Shown here piece by piece: positions 55,253 to 63,693 of a stretch of 64,000 nucleotides of DNA. Below the pieces are notes generated by a model. The model was not told where the DNA came from, searched no databases, and saw only the letters and a list, made by a program, of their open reading frames with translations. Made by a program: the position numbers and the translations under genes. How positions within the stretch are numbered: position 1 is the first letter of the stretch; every line of letters starts with the position of its first letter. Origin of the DNA: Leifsonia sp. CL147 (GTDB taxonomy: Bacteria; Actinomycetota; Actinomycetes; Actinomycetales; Microbacteriaceae); assembly GCF_900114565.1 (NCBI RefSeq), contig NZ_FOTM01000011.1:58901-122900 (forward strand), in the 5' to 3' direction.

Positions 55253-58200
55253 TCACGCCAGGGTGGGCAGCGTGATGGGGGCCGTGTCCGCGTCGGTGGT
55301 GGGCTCGGTCCTGCCGATCAGCTTGGCGATGCGGCCGGCGACGGCGTCCGGGTCCGCGAACAGCTCGAAGCTGTGGACGCGGAGGTAGTGCCAGCCGAGG
55401 CGGCGCAGCACGTCCGGACGCAAGCGCAGCGACTCGCGCAGGCTGCCCTTGAACACATCCCGGTCGGTCTCCACCACGACCGCCCGGCCCTCGTGCGACG
55501 CGACCAGGGTCAGCTTGCCGCGGTACCCGAGGTGCACCTCCAGGCCGCGCCGGGCCAGGCGCCGCGCGAGGTCGAGCACCATGGGGTCCGCGTCCGGGCT
55601 GAGGTACTCCGGAGTCGCGCTCTGCAGCTGGTCGGCCTCCCCCAGCACCTGCGCGAGCGCTGCGATGCCGTGGCGCATGCGCGTCTCGTCGATGTCCTCC
55701 GGGCGGAAGCAGGAGACGATGTCCATGCCGCGACGTCCGCGCGTCATGCCGACGGCGAGCAGCCGGTCGCCGCCCGGTTCGGCGAGCGCTCCGAAGTTCG
55801 AGAGCAGCCGGCCGTGCGGCGTGCGGCCGTAGCCGATCGAGAAGATGACGCGGTCGCGGCTTTGGCCGACGGACTGGTCCAGTGTGACCACGGTGAACGG
55901 CTCGGCGCGGTCGCCGAGGATGAAGTCGGCCAGCTCCGACCGCTTCGAGAACGCCGCGAGCACGGCCTGGTTGACGCGCACCGCGTGCCGTTCGCTCGCC
56001 GTGATCACCATGAGGGATTCGCGCGGCCGCTCGGTCGCGTGCTGCAGCACCAGCTCGACCACCTTGGCGACTTCGGCATCCGTGGACTCGACCGCTCCCG
56101 TGTCGGTGTCGGGCATCCCCTGGCCGCCGGTGACGTAGTGGAGGGCGAGGCTCCCGTGCCCGAGGTAGGTTCCGGCCCACGGGAGGGAGTCGATCATGCC
56201 GCCGTAGAAGCGGCGGTTGACGAGCTCCGCGAGGTCCTCGCCGCCGGCGCGGTAGCTGCGGCTGAGGGTGTAGGCGGGCAGGAGCTCGGAGAGCCGGGCC
56301 AGCGCGGAGTCGGCGTGCAGCGCATCCACGTCGACCGGCTCGACCGTCGTCCCGTACTCGTGCGCCCCGATGTCGAAGCGGGAGGGGGTCTGCGTGACCG
56401 GGTCGCCGAAGGCGACGACCTGCTTGGCGCGGCGGATGACGGGGACGTTCTCGGCGAGGCTCGAGGCGCCCGCATCCACCAGCATCACCGCGTCGAAGCC
56501 GAACTCGCGGCCGATCTCCGGCACCTCGTAGGGCGAGATCAGCCAGACCGGCGCGAGCGGACGGGCCAGGTGCGGCGCCGCCTCGTTCAACGAGGTCGCG
56601 GCCGGGGTTCCGTTCTTCAGGAGTCGCTTGAGCGCCGCGGCCTCGTCCGGCCAGTCGACGATGCCGATCTTCCAGGTCTCGGCGAGCATCCACGCCAGCT
56701 GCTTCCCGGTCGCGGAGGCGTGCGCCTCATCCACGAGCCGGAAGTCGGCCTCCAGGCGGTCGAGCACGCCGGTGTTCGCGTTCAGGAGGGCGCGGTCGGA
56801 GGCGAGCAGCGACTCCAGCACCGACTGCCACCAGGCCAGCTCCAGCTCGGCGCTGACCTGCGTGTCGGGCACGTGCCGGACGGACAGGTCCGAGATCAGG
56901 GGGTCGAGCTCCAGGTCGCGCAGCTGCGTCAGCAGAGCGGTGCGCTCGCGGAGGTTGGCGAGCACCTCGGACTCGGCGGCGAGGCCGGCGATCTGGCGGG
57001 CCAGCTCCTCGACGGGCAGCGCCGCGAGCGACTGCGGCGTGCCGGTGCGCCCGAGCGGGATGTCGAGCCGAGCCAGGTCTTCGGCCACGCGCTGGTAGGC
57101 GACCTGCACGTCCGCGATGCCGACCGGAACCTCGGGAACGACGCCCGCGACCGCGAAGCGGTTCCAGAGGATGCGCTGCTGCTGGATGCGCCGCAGGCTC
57201 TCGTTGAGATCGGTGACGTGCACGCCCGGACGGACGTACTCGAGCGCGTGCTTGCGCAGCCGGCGGCGGTTCGCGTTCGACATCGACAGCGATTCGCGAC
57301 GGGATGCGGTGGCCGCGATCAGCTCGGTGAGCGAGCGGTCGAAGACCGACGGAGTGAACTTGTCGAGCGTCTCGCGGATGTCGAGCAGCAGCCGCAGGTA
57401 GACGCCGAGCTCGGCGATCGTGGCGAAGGGCCGCATCCGCGTCTGGCCGATCAGGGCGTTCGCGCGGTCGATCAGGCGCGGCAGTTCGGCGCGGCTGAGC
57501 TTCTTGGCCAGTTCGTGCGCGGCCTTGCCCTCCTCGGTGGTCGAGAAGGAGGCGCCGTACCAGGGCGAGTCGTCGGGCCCGTAGCGGAACTCGCCGAGAC
57601 GCGCGGCGCGGATGAGCGCGTCAGCGGAGGTCGCACGGTCGCGGGCGAGGGCCTCGATGGTGCGGCGGCCGAGGCGGGCCGTGGTCGACGGAGGGGACGG
57701 CAGCAGCGACAGTCGGGACAGCTCGCGCAGCGCGTCCAGCACCGAGACGCCGAGCACCGGGTCGCGACGGGTCAGCGCACCGCGGTAGTCGACCAGCACC
57801 TTGCGCAGGCGGACCAGCGCCTCGTCGACGTCGGTGACCTTGGGTTGCGTCGCCTTCTCGTTGCGGGCGATCGACTGGATGAGGTCGCGGCGCAGCGTGC
57901 GCGGGGTGACGGCGAGCCCCGGCAGCCCGGCCTTCGCCAGCCGCTGGGCGATGTCGTCGAGGCTGGAGCGGCGCGGGCTGACCACGAGCACACGCTTGTG
58001 CTGGGCGACCAGGGCGCCGATCGCGTTGACGATCGTCTGCGTCCCCCCGGTGCCGGGCAGGGTCTTTACGACGACGGAGTTGCCGGCCGCGATCTGGGCG
58101 ACCACGGTCTCCTGCGTCTCGTCGGCATCGAGAAGGAGGGTGTCGGTCGCGGGCGGGCGCTCGTCCTGCCGGATGGGCTCCACCGGGTTGAAGGCGCTCT

Positions 58201-59017
58201 CGATCGTCGTGCGGGCGCGCGGGTTGCCGGCGAGCGCATCCAGGAGGACCGTGTCGAGGTCGCGCGCCTCCTCCGTCAGCGCGGGCGCGACATCGGCGAA
58301 CGAGGAGGCGACCAGCCGCGGCTGCACGTTGAACCACGGCAGGTGCGAGGTGAGCCCGCGGAGCCGGTCGATCACAGGCTGCGGCTTGAAGACACCGTTC
58401 GACACGGCGAGCGCGACGAACGCGTCCGCATCCAGCGTGATCTGGAACTGCTCGTTGAGCGCGCGGGCGAGCTCCGGGTTGAGGAACGTGCGGCCCTTCA
58501 GCTTCAGCTCGAAGTCGCGGCCGTAGCGGCGGATGGCGAGGGGACGCAGCAGGATGGGCGCCAGGTACTCGTCCGCGCCGTTGCGCCACTGGGCGAGCCC
58601 GATCGCGAGGTGCACCGACTCGATCCCGCGCACCGAGCGCAGTTCGATGCCCTTCTGCGTGATCGCGTTCGCGGCCGCGCGCGCGGTGCGCAGCGCCAGC
58701 TCGTCGCGGATCAGGCTCGACAGCAGGGTGCTCTGACCGGTGATGAACTGCGGGAGCCCGCCCGGGTGCGTCGTGCTCAGCTCGATGCGCGTGCGCGGGC
58801 TGTCCTCGAAATGCAGGAGCGGGGAGTCGCCGCCGATGGCCGCGATCTCGTCCCGCCAGCGCTTCCACACCGGCTCGGCGATGTTGCCGGCGACCAGGGC
58901 CGGGTCGCCCAGACTGAGGGTGTGGGGAGCCGTCGTCGTGCGCGGGTTCAGGGCGTCGTCTTCTCCGATGTCCGACGTCCTGTCGTCATCGTCGGTCTTC
59001 CTGTCCAGTCGCCACAC
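55253..59017 (-). CDS. Giant helicase-like protein lacking the Walker A lysine, with C-terminal nuclease-like domain
   Basis: A 1254-residue protein with the order of superfamily 1 helicases: Q-motif-like ADETQE, Walker A position LPGTGGTQT (residues 320-328; Gly325 replaces the catalytic Lys), RVLVVSPRRSSLD, a degenerate Walker B (FDAVMLVDAGAS), motif III-like VVAFGDPVTQTPSRF, and C-terminal VGMTRGRRGMDIVSCF. The last ~100 residues (LEVHLGYRGKLTLVASHEGRAVVVETDRD...) resemble a restriction-endonuclease-like Vsr/DUF559 fold. Without the Lys it is probably a pseudo-ATPase. GTG start follows TAGGGT by 6 bases. Antisense frames overlap it but are not coding. Confidence 0.8.
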   Translation of the reverse strand: MWRLDRKTDDDDRTSDIGEDDALNPRTTTAPHTLSLGDPALVAGNIAEPVWKRWRDEIAAIGGDSPLLHFEDSPRTRIELSTTHPGGLPQFITGQSTLLSSLIRDELALRTARAAANAITQKGIELRSVRGIESVHLAIGLAQWRNGADEYLAPILLRPLAIRRYGRDFELKLKGRTFLNPELARALNEQFQITLDADAFVALAVSNGVFKPQPVIDRLRGLTSHLPWFNVQPRLVASSFADVAPALTEEARDLDTVLLDALAGNPRARTTIESAFNPVEPIRQDERPPATDTLLLDADETQETVVAQIAAGNSVVVKTLPGTGGTQTIVNAIGALVAQHKRVLVVSPRRSSLDDIAQRLAKAGLPGLAVTPRTLRRDLIQSIARNEKATQPKVTDVDEALVRLRKVLVDYRGALTRRDPVLGVSVLDALRELSRLSLLPSPPSTTARLGRRTIEALARDRATSADALIRAARLGEFRYGPDDSPWYGASFSTTEEGKAAHELAKKLSRAELPRLIDRANALIGQTRMRPFATIAELGVYLRLLLDIRETLDKFTPSVFDRSLTELIAATASRRESLSMSNANRRRLRKHALEYVRPGVHVTDLNESLRRIQQQRILWNRFAVAGVVPEVPVGIADVQVAYQRVAEDLARLDIPLGRTGTPQSLAALPVEELARQIAGLAAESEVLANLRERTALLTQLRDLELDPLISDLSVRHVPDTQVSAELELAWWQSVLESLLASDRALLNANTGVLDRLEADFRLVDEAHASATGKQLAWMLAETWKIGIVDWPDEAAALKRLLKNGTPAATSLNEAAPHLARPLAPVWLISPYEVPEIGREFGFDAVMLVDAGASSLAENVPVIRRAKQVVAFGDPVTQTPSRFDIGAHEYGTTVEPVDVDALHADSALARLSELLPAYTLSRSYRAGGEDLAELVNRRFYGGMIDSLPWAGTYLGHGSLALHYVTGGQGMPDTDTGAVESTDAEVAKVVELVLQHATERPRESLMVITASERHAVRVNQAVLAAFSKRSELADFILGDRAEPFTVVTLDQSVGQSRDRVIFSIGYGRTPHGRLLSNFGALAEPGGDRLLAVGMTRGRRGMDIVSCFRPEDIDETRMRHGIAALAQVLGEADQLQSATPEYLSPDADPMVLDLARRLARRGLEVHLGYRGKLTLVASHEGRAVVVETDRDVFKGSLRESLRLRPDVLRRLGWHYLRVHSFELFADPDAVAGRIAKLIGRTEPTTDADTAPITLPTLA

Positions 59018-59136
59018 ACCGATACCCTACGTTCCCATCCGCAGAAACTCCGGCAACCCGGGCGGGTTTTCCGCCAATATCATGTGGGAACGAGGTCGCG
59101 CATCCCGCCTCCGGGCGAGTGGATGCGGCGGTGCGG

Positions 59137-59718
59137 TCAGCGGGACGGGGTCGGGGACGGGGTCGGGGACGGGGTTGCGGTCGGAGTCGGGGACGGAGCG
59201 GGCGACGGAGCGGGCGACGGAGTCAGCGTGCCGTACGGCGGCAGGGCCCGGCTGACGACCGGGACCTTCAGGCCCACCGTCTGGCCCGAGCTCGTGACCG
59301 TCACCGTGGTCAGGGCGCCGGGCGCCGCATCCAGCCCGGTGACGAGGCTCTCGTCGGTCGGCGGGTCGCCCAGCCGGCGCATCCCGCGCGGCTTCAGCGA
59401 GATCGCGATGTGGTGGCCGGCGGCCGGGACGATCTCGAGCTGCTGCGCGTCGGTCGCCTCGTTCACGAGCGTGACCACGAGGTTGGCGGTGTGGTGGCCG
59501 CTGCTGACGAGCACCGCGTTGCCGACGAACACCTGCCCGACCCGCGCGCTCACCCCGACGCTGGCCTCCACGATGTGCTTGGTGTCTTGCGGAGCGAACA
59601 GGTCGCAGGCGGTGAGTCCGGTGAGGGCGGCGGCGGCGATCGCGCTGAGGGCGAGGGCCCGGCGCAGCGGGCCGCGGTGCAGCAGCGGGCGGGATCGGTG
59701 CGGGGTGCGAAACGTCAT
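59137..59718 (-). CDS. Lipoprotein with Pro-rich C-terminal tail
   Basis: A 193-residue secreted lipoprotein: basic N-region, hydrophobic ALALSAIAAAALTGL and lipobox LTAC (Cys about residue 37). The mature part is beta-rich (VGVSARVGQVFVGNAVLVSSGHHTANLVVTLVNEAT) and resembles DNA-binding-protein-like or copper-chaperone (PCu_AC-like) folds, not assigned. It ends with PSPAPSPAPSPTPTATPSP, likely spanning the cell wall. The start is the second of two adjacent ATGs with GGAGGTGG upstream; the first (59721) is possible. Confidence 0.8.
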   Translation of the reverse strand: MTFRTPHRSRPLLHRGPLRRALALSAIAAAALTGLTACDLFAPQDTKHIVEASVGVSARVGQVFVGNAVLVSSGHHTANLVVTLVNEATDAQQLEIVPAAGHHIAISLKPRGMRRLGDPPTDESLVTGLDAAPGALTTVTVTSSGQTVGLKVPVVSRALPPYGTLTPSPAPSPAPSPTPTATPSPTPSPTPSR

Positions 59719-59765
59719 CATCCACCTCCGGGGAGCACGCCAGCACCCTATGCCCGCCGACGGCG

Positions 59766-61169
59766 TTAGGGAAGCCGGGTCCGGCTGCCGAAGGCCAGAA
59801 TCCCGATCGCACCGCAGACGAGATAGAGGGATGCTTGGACGTCGAGCACCGGGACGATGTCGCCCGAGTCCGCGAGCAGACCGCCGAGCAGCAGGCCGAT
59901 CGCCTGCGCGGCGCCGTCGAGCGTGGTGATCGCCGCGATCACCCGGCCGAGGGCGCGCGGCGGCACAGCCGTCTGGACGAGCGTGATCTCTCCCGTCGCC
60001 GTGGTCACTCCGGGGATGCCCATCGCGATGAACAGTCCGGCGTAGACCCAGAGCGCTGTCGTGAAGGGCGCGAGGTTCCAGGTGAGGAGGGACAGCATCC
60101 CGAACACCAGGTAGCCGCCGCCGATGAGCGAGCGCGGCCCGAGGCGGCGCGCGAGCACGCCGGTGACCAGGCCGCCGAGGACGCCGCCGATCGCCTGCAC
60201 GCCGCGGATGATGCCGGCGCCCGTGTCCCCGGCGCCCAGGTTCTCGATCACGTAGACCAGGAACAGGACGAGGAAGAGTCCCTGCGCGATCCCGCCGAGA
60301 GCGGCGAGGAGCGCGATCGTGCGGAGGGTGGCCGAGCGGGCGATCACGGCGAGGCCGTCCCTCCACTCGCGGAGGATGCGGCGCTCGGCGGCGACCGCCT
60401 GTTCGGGAGGCTGCTGTGCGGCGTCCTCCTCCGGCTCGGCTCCGGGGAGCGCCGGCTGGGCCGGCCGCGTCGGCTGCGCTGGCTGGGCCGACCGCGCCGA
60501 CCGCGTCGGCTGCGCTGACGGCGCCGGCCGCGCCGACCGCGCCTGCTCGGGCGGAAGGGGATGCGGACGCAAGAGCGCGACGAGGCCCGCGGTCGCCAGG
60601 TACGACGCCGCGTCCGCGATCACGACCCCCGGCAGCCCCCAGAGGGCGAAGGAGAGACCGCCGAGCGGCGATCCCACGAGTCGCGCCAGGTTGTCGCTCA
60701 CCGCGACCAGCGCGTTGCCGCGGGCCAGCTGGTCGGCGCCCACGAGTTGCGGGATCATCGCCTGCCGCGCCGGGTTGATGATCGCGCCGAGCACCGCCTC
60801 CACCGCGGCGACAGCGTAGACGATGCCCATGCGGTCCGCGCTCGCCGCGAGCAACGGCAGGAGCAGGACGCCCTGCAGGAGCGCCACCACGACGATCGTC
60901 CGCCGGTGATCCCAGCGGTCCACGAGGACTCCGAGGAAGCTGCCGACGAGGAGCATCGGGATGAGCTCCACGAGGAACACCGTGGACGCGCCGAGCGCCG
61001 ACCCGGTCGCCGACAGGGCGAACAGCGGGAGGGCGATCATCAGGAGCCAGTCGCCGGTGTCCGAGACGAGTCCGGCGGTCCAGACCAGGGCGAAGTCGCG
61101 CCGGAGCAGCGGCGAGCGCGTGCGCCCGACGGGCGTGGTCGTGCGCCCGGCGGGCGTGCTCGTCGTCAT
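59766..61169 (-). CDS. MFS transporter with long central linker
   Basis: A 467-residue major facilitator of the MFS_3/enterobactin-exporter type with about 12 membrane segments (LVSDTGDWLLMIALPLFAL; the motif LGVLVDRWDHRRT between segments 2 and 3). Between segments 6 and 7 is a ~55-residue linker rich in Arg/Ala/Pro/Gln (ARSARPAPSAQPTRSARSAQ). Predicted drug or metabolite exporter. ATG has GGAGG 7 bases upstream and overlaps the ArsR stop by 4 bases (ATGA), so both are co-translated and the ArsR regulator likely controls it. Confidence 0.88.
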   Translation of the reverse strand: MTTSTPAGRTTTPVGRTRSPLLRRDFALVWTAGLVSDTGDWLLMIALPLFALSATGSALGASTVFLVELIPMLLVGSFLGVLVDRWDHRRTIVVVALLQGVLLLPLLAASADRMGIVYAVAAVEAVLGAIINPARQAMIPQLVGADQLARGNALVAVSDNLARLVGSPLGGLSFALWGLPGVVIADAASYLATAGLVALLRPHPLPPEQARSARPAPSAQPTRSARSAQPAQPTRPAQPALPGAEPEEDAAQQPPEQAVAAERRILREWRDGLAVIARSATLRTIALLAALGGIAQGLFLVLFLVYVIENLGAGDTGAGIIRGVQAIGGVLGGLVTGVLARRLGPRSLIGGGYLVFGMLSLLTWNLAPFTTALWVYAGLFIAMGIPGVTTATGEITLVQTAVPPRALGRVIAAITTLDGAAQAIGLLLGGLLADSGDIVPVLDVQASLYLVCGAIGILAFGSRTRLP

Positions 61170-61903
61170 GGACGGTCCTCCACCTCGGACGCCGCTGCGG
61201 CCCAGGCGGCGACGACGGCGTCGGGATGCCGGAACGCGTTGAGGTGCAGCGCCACGACGTCGCTGCCCTCCGGTGGGTCGGCGCGCGTGAGGGCGATGTA
61301 CGGGCGGATGAGCGCATCCAATCGCTCCCCCAGTTCGCGGAGCTCCTGAGATGTGAGCTTGAGCGCGTACCCGTTGAGCATGTTCGCCTCGCGCCACTCG
61401 GCCGGCTGCTCGTCCCGCTGCGCGATCGCACGGTGGACGAGCGCCGCCTCGTCGTCGACCTGCCGGTCCGCGAGCGCACGCTCGACGGTGTCCGACCCGA
61501 TGGCGAACCCCGGGTCGTCCGTGCGGCCGAAGGAGAGGCCGGTGGATGCCGACCGCCACGGACGCTCGCGTCCGTCGTGCGCCTCCACCGGCTCCACGAG
61601 GCCCACGCGCGCGAGGGCGCGCAGGTGGTAGCTGCAGTTGGAGGGCGTCGAGCCGACCACGGCCGCGCACTCGCTCGCGGTGCGCGGGCCGAACGACATG
61701 AGGTGGTCCAGCAGCGCGAGGCGGAGGGGATGCGCGAGGGCGCGCAGCGCGCGGGGGTCGGTGACGGTGGTGCGGCGCTCGGGGCGGGCGGAGGCGGCGG
61801 GTGCTGGGGCCGCGGCTGACGCTGATGCGGTCGCGGACCCGGGCGCCGATCCGGTCGCCGATCCGGTCGTCGATCCGGTCGCCGATTCCGATATGAAAGA
61901 CAT
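61166..61903 (-). CDS. ArsR-family transcriptional regulator
   Basis: A 245-residue ArsR/HTH_20 regulator. A Ser/Thr/Ala/Gly-rich N-terminus encoded by 12-bp repeats is followed by a winged HTH (ALAHPLRLALLDHLMSFGPRTASECAAVVGSTPSNCSYHLRALARVGLV) and a C-terminal helical domain. No metal-binding CxC is seen, so it is likely a small-molecule sensor. First gene of an operon with the overlapping MFS gene. ATG lies 7 bases after GACAAT and within TGAAA-N6-TTTCA, a likely autorepressor site. Confidence 0.87.
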   Translation of the reverse strand: MSFISESATGSTTGSATGSAPGSATASASAAAPAPAASARPERRTTVTDPRALRALAHPLRLALLDHLMSFGPRTASECAAVVGSTPSNCSYHLRALARVGLVEPVEAHDGRERPWRSASTGLSFGRTDDPGFAIGSDTVERALADRQVDDEAALVHRAIAQRDEQPAEWREANMLNGYALKLTSQELRELGERLDALIRPYIALTRADPPEGSDVVALHLNAFRHPDAVVAAWAAAASEVEDRP

Positions 61904-61909
61904 GTTTCA
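61894..61909. promoter_or_regulatory. Candidate ArsR operator
   Basis: TGAAAGACATGTTTCA has perfect TGAAA/TTTCA arms around a 6-base centre and overlaps the start codon (61903) of the leaderless arsR-like gene, about 70 bases from the divergent MFS start. ArsR-type repressors bind such dyads at their own promoters. Assignment is inferred. Confidence 0.5.
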
Positions 61910-61978
61910 GATTGTCGCTCTCGTCTTCTTTCACGTCAAGCCGGGAATGCGGCCGGCCCTCGTGCGTTGTCCATCGGT

Positions 61979-63487
61979 ATGAGCGAACCCACCCGAGCGA
62001 GCGTCGGCTTCCGGTCGGAGCGGGGACCCATCCTGATCGCGCTGATGCTGACGACGGGACTGGTGGCCATCGACTCCACGATCCTGGCGACGGCCGTGCC
62101 CTCGATCGTTCAGGACCTGGGTGGATTCGCGCAGTTCCCGTGGCTGTTCTCGGTGTACCTGCTGGCGCAGGCCGTGTCCGTCCCGGTCTACGCGAAGCTG
62201 TCGGACACCGTCGGGCGCAAGCCGATCGTCCTCGTCGGCATCGCGCTCTTCCTCGTCGGATCGGTGCTCTGCGGGTTCGCCTGGAGCATGCCGGCACTGA
62301 TCGCGTTCCGCGCGCTGCAGGGACTCGGCGCGGGCGCCATCCAGCCGATGTCGATGACCATCGCCGGCGACATCTACACGGTCGCCGAGCGCGCCAAGAC
62401 GCAGGGCTACCTGGCGAGCGTGTGGGCGATCTCCTCGGTCGTCGGACCGACCCTCGGCGGCGTGTTCTCGCAGTTCCTGTCGTGGCGGTGGATCTTCTTC
62501 GTCAACGTGCCGCTGTGCATCCTGGCCGCATGGATGCTGATCCGCACCTTCCAGGAGACCATCGAGCGCCGTCGCCACCGCATCGACTACACGGGCGCCG
62601 CGCTCCTGACGGGCGGGATGACGCTGCTCATCCTCGCCGTGCTCGAGGGCGGGCAGGCGTGGGCGTGGACCTCCGTCTGGAGCGTCGGCGCCTTCGCCGT
62701 CGGCGGCCTGCTGCTCGTCGCGTTCGTGCTCGTGGAGTTGCGTGCGGAGGAGCCGGTGCTCCCCTTGCGGCTGTTCTCGCGGCGGCTGCTGGTCACCACG
62801 ACGCTCATCTCGCTCGGCGTGGGCGCCATCCTCATCGGCCTGACGTCGTACGTCCCGACCTACCTGGAGGGCACCATCGGGGTCGTGCCGATCGTTTCGG
62901 GACTCGCCGTCGCGGCCCTCACCCTCGGCTGGCCCATCGCGGCGAGCCTGTCCGGGCGGTTCTACCTGCGGATCGGCTTCCGCAACACGGCCCTCCTCGG
63001 CGCGGGCATCGCGATCGCCGGCGCGGCATCCCTCGCGGCGACCTCCGTCGCGCCGTCGGTGCTGTTCGTCGCGGTCAGCTGTTTCGTGGTCGGGCTCGGG
63101 ATGGGGCTCATCGCGACGCCCACGCTCATCGCCGCGCAGTCGAGCGTCCCGTGGAACGAGCGCGGCGTGGTCACGGGCAGCAACATGTTCGCGCGGTCGA
63201 TCGGCAGCGCGGTCGGGGTCGCCGTCTTCGGCGCGATCGCCAACGCGATCATCGGAGCGACCTCCGGCGGCGCCGGCGGTGCGGCGGCGGGCGGCGGTGC
63301 GGTCGCGGGCGGCGCCGCGGCAGCGGCCGGTGCGCACGCGCCGGCGACCATCCAATCGGCCTCGACGGCCGTCTTCATCGCCGTGGCCATCGCGGCCGTC
63401 CTGACGATCCTCGCCGGACTCGCGATGCCCCGCTCGCGCGTCGAGGACGTCGAACTCGCCCGCACCTCCCCGGCCCCCGCCGATTAG
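61979..63487 (+). CDS. DHA2-type MFS multidrug exporter
   Basis: A 502-residue EmrB/QacA-type transporter with about 14 hydrophobic segments. The family motifs are visible: LVAIDSTILATAVPSIV in segment 1, LSDTVGRKP after segment 2 and ALQGLGAGAIQP in segment 4. Exports hydrophobic compounds with proton exchange. A Gly/Ala-rich loop (GGAGGAAAGGGAVAGGAAAA) lies before the last segment. TTG at 61967 and ATG at 61979 are both possible starts; the ATG is given because no -10 or SD clearly distinguishes them. Divergent from the ArsR-MFS operon. Confidence 0.88.
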   Translation: MSEPTRASVGFRSERGPILIALMLTTGLVAIDSTILATAVPSIVQDLGGFAQFPWLFSVYLLAQAVSVPVYAKLSDTVGRKPIVLVGIALFLVGSVLCGFAWSMPALIAFRALQGLGAGAIQPMSMTIAGDIYTVAERAKTQGYLASVWAISSVVGPTLGGVFSQFLSWRWIFFVNVPLCILAAWMLIRTFQETIERRRHRIDYTGAALLTGGMTLLILAVLEGGQAWAWTSVWSVGAFAVGGLLLVAFVLVELRAEEPVLPLRLFSRRLLVTTTLISLGVGAILIGLTSYVPTYLEGTIGVVPIVSGLAVAALTLGWPIAASLSGRFYLRIGFRNTALLGAGIAIAGAASLAATSVAPSVLFVAVSCFVVGLGMGLIATPTLIAAQSSVPWNERGVVTGSNMFARSIGSAVGVAVFGAIANAIIGATSGGAGGAAAGGGAVAGGAAAAAGAHAPATIQSASTAVFIAVAIAAVLTILAGLAMPRSRVEDVELARTSPAPAD

Positions 63488-63693
63488 CCCTGCCCCCCTC
63501 CTCCCCTCCGCTCCCCGCGCTCCCCTCCCCCCTCGACATTCGTCACGAATGTGCACTCCCAACGCCCCCAACCCCACATTCGTCACGAATGTGCGCTCCG
63601 CCCACTCCCATCGCTTCCCTCCACATTCGTCACGAATGTGCACTCCCAGCGCCGCCAACGGGGACTGGTGCAGCGGAGGGTGACAGTTTCGGT
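63488..63693. repeat. Three CACATTCGTCACGAATGTG palindromes next to an IS end
   Basis: GACATTCGTCACGAATGTG (63535-63553) and two perfect 19-bp palindromes (63575-63593 and 63622-63640) are spaced 40 and 47 bases apart in a pyrimidine-rich spacer. They are full-length versions of the palindrome in the 20-kb array. The end of the IS element lies somewhere after 63655, near GGTGCAGCGGAGGGTGACAG. Confidence 0.9.

Noticed and set aside
55373..59929. A 1518-codon plus-strand frame opposite the giant helicase-like gene
   Set aside because: It is the antisense frame of a gene with clear helicase motifs, lacks domain signatures and is rich in the Arg/Ala/Gly bias of shadow frames.
63535..63640. Palindromes as the terminal repeats of the IS element
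   Set aside because: They repeat three times inside the spacer and also occur 43 kb away without any IS; the IS end lies after them.
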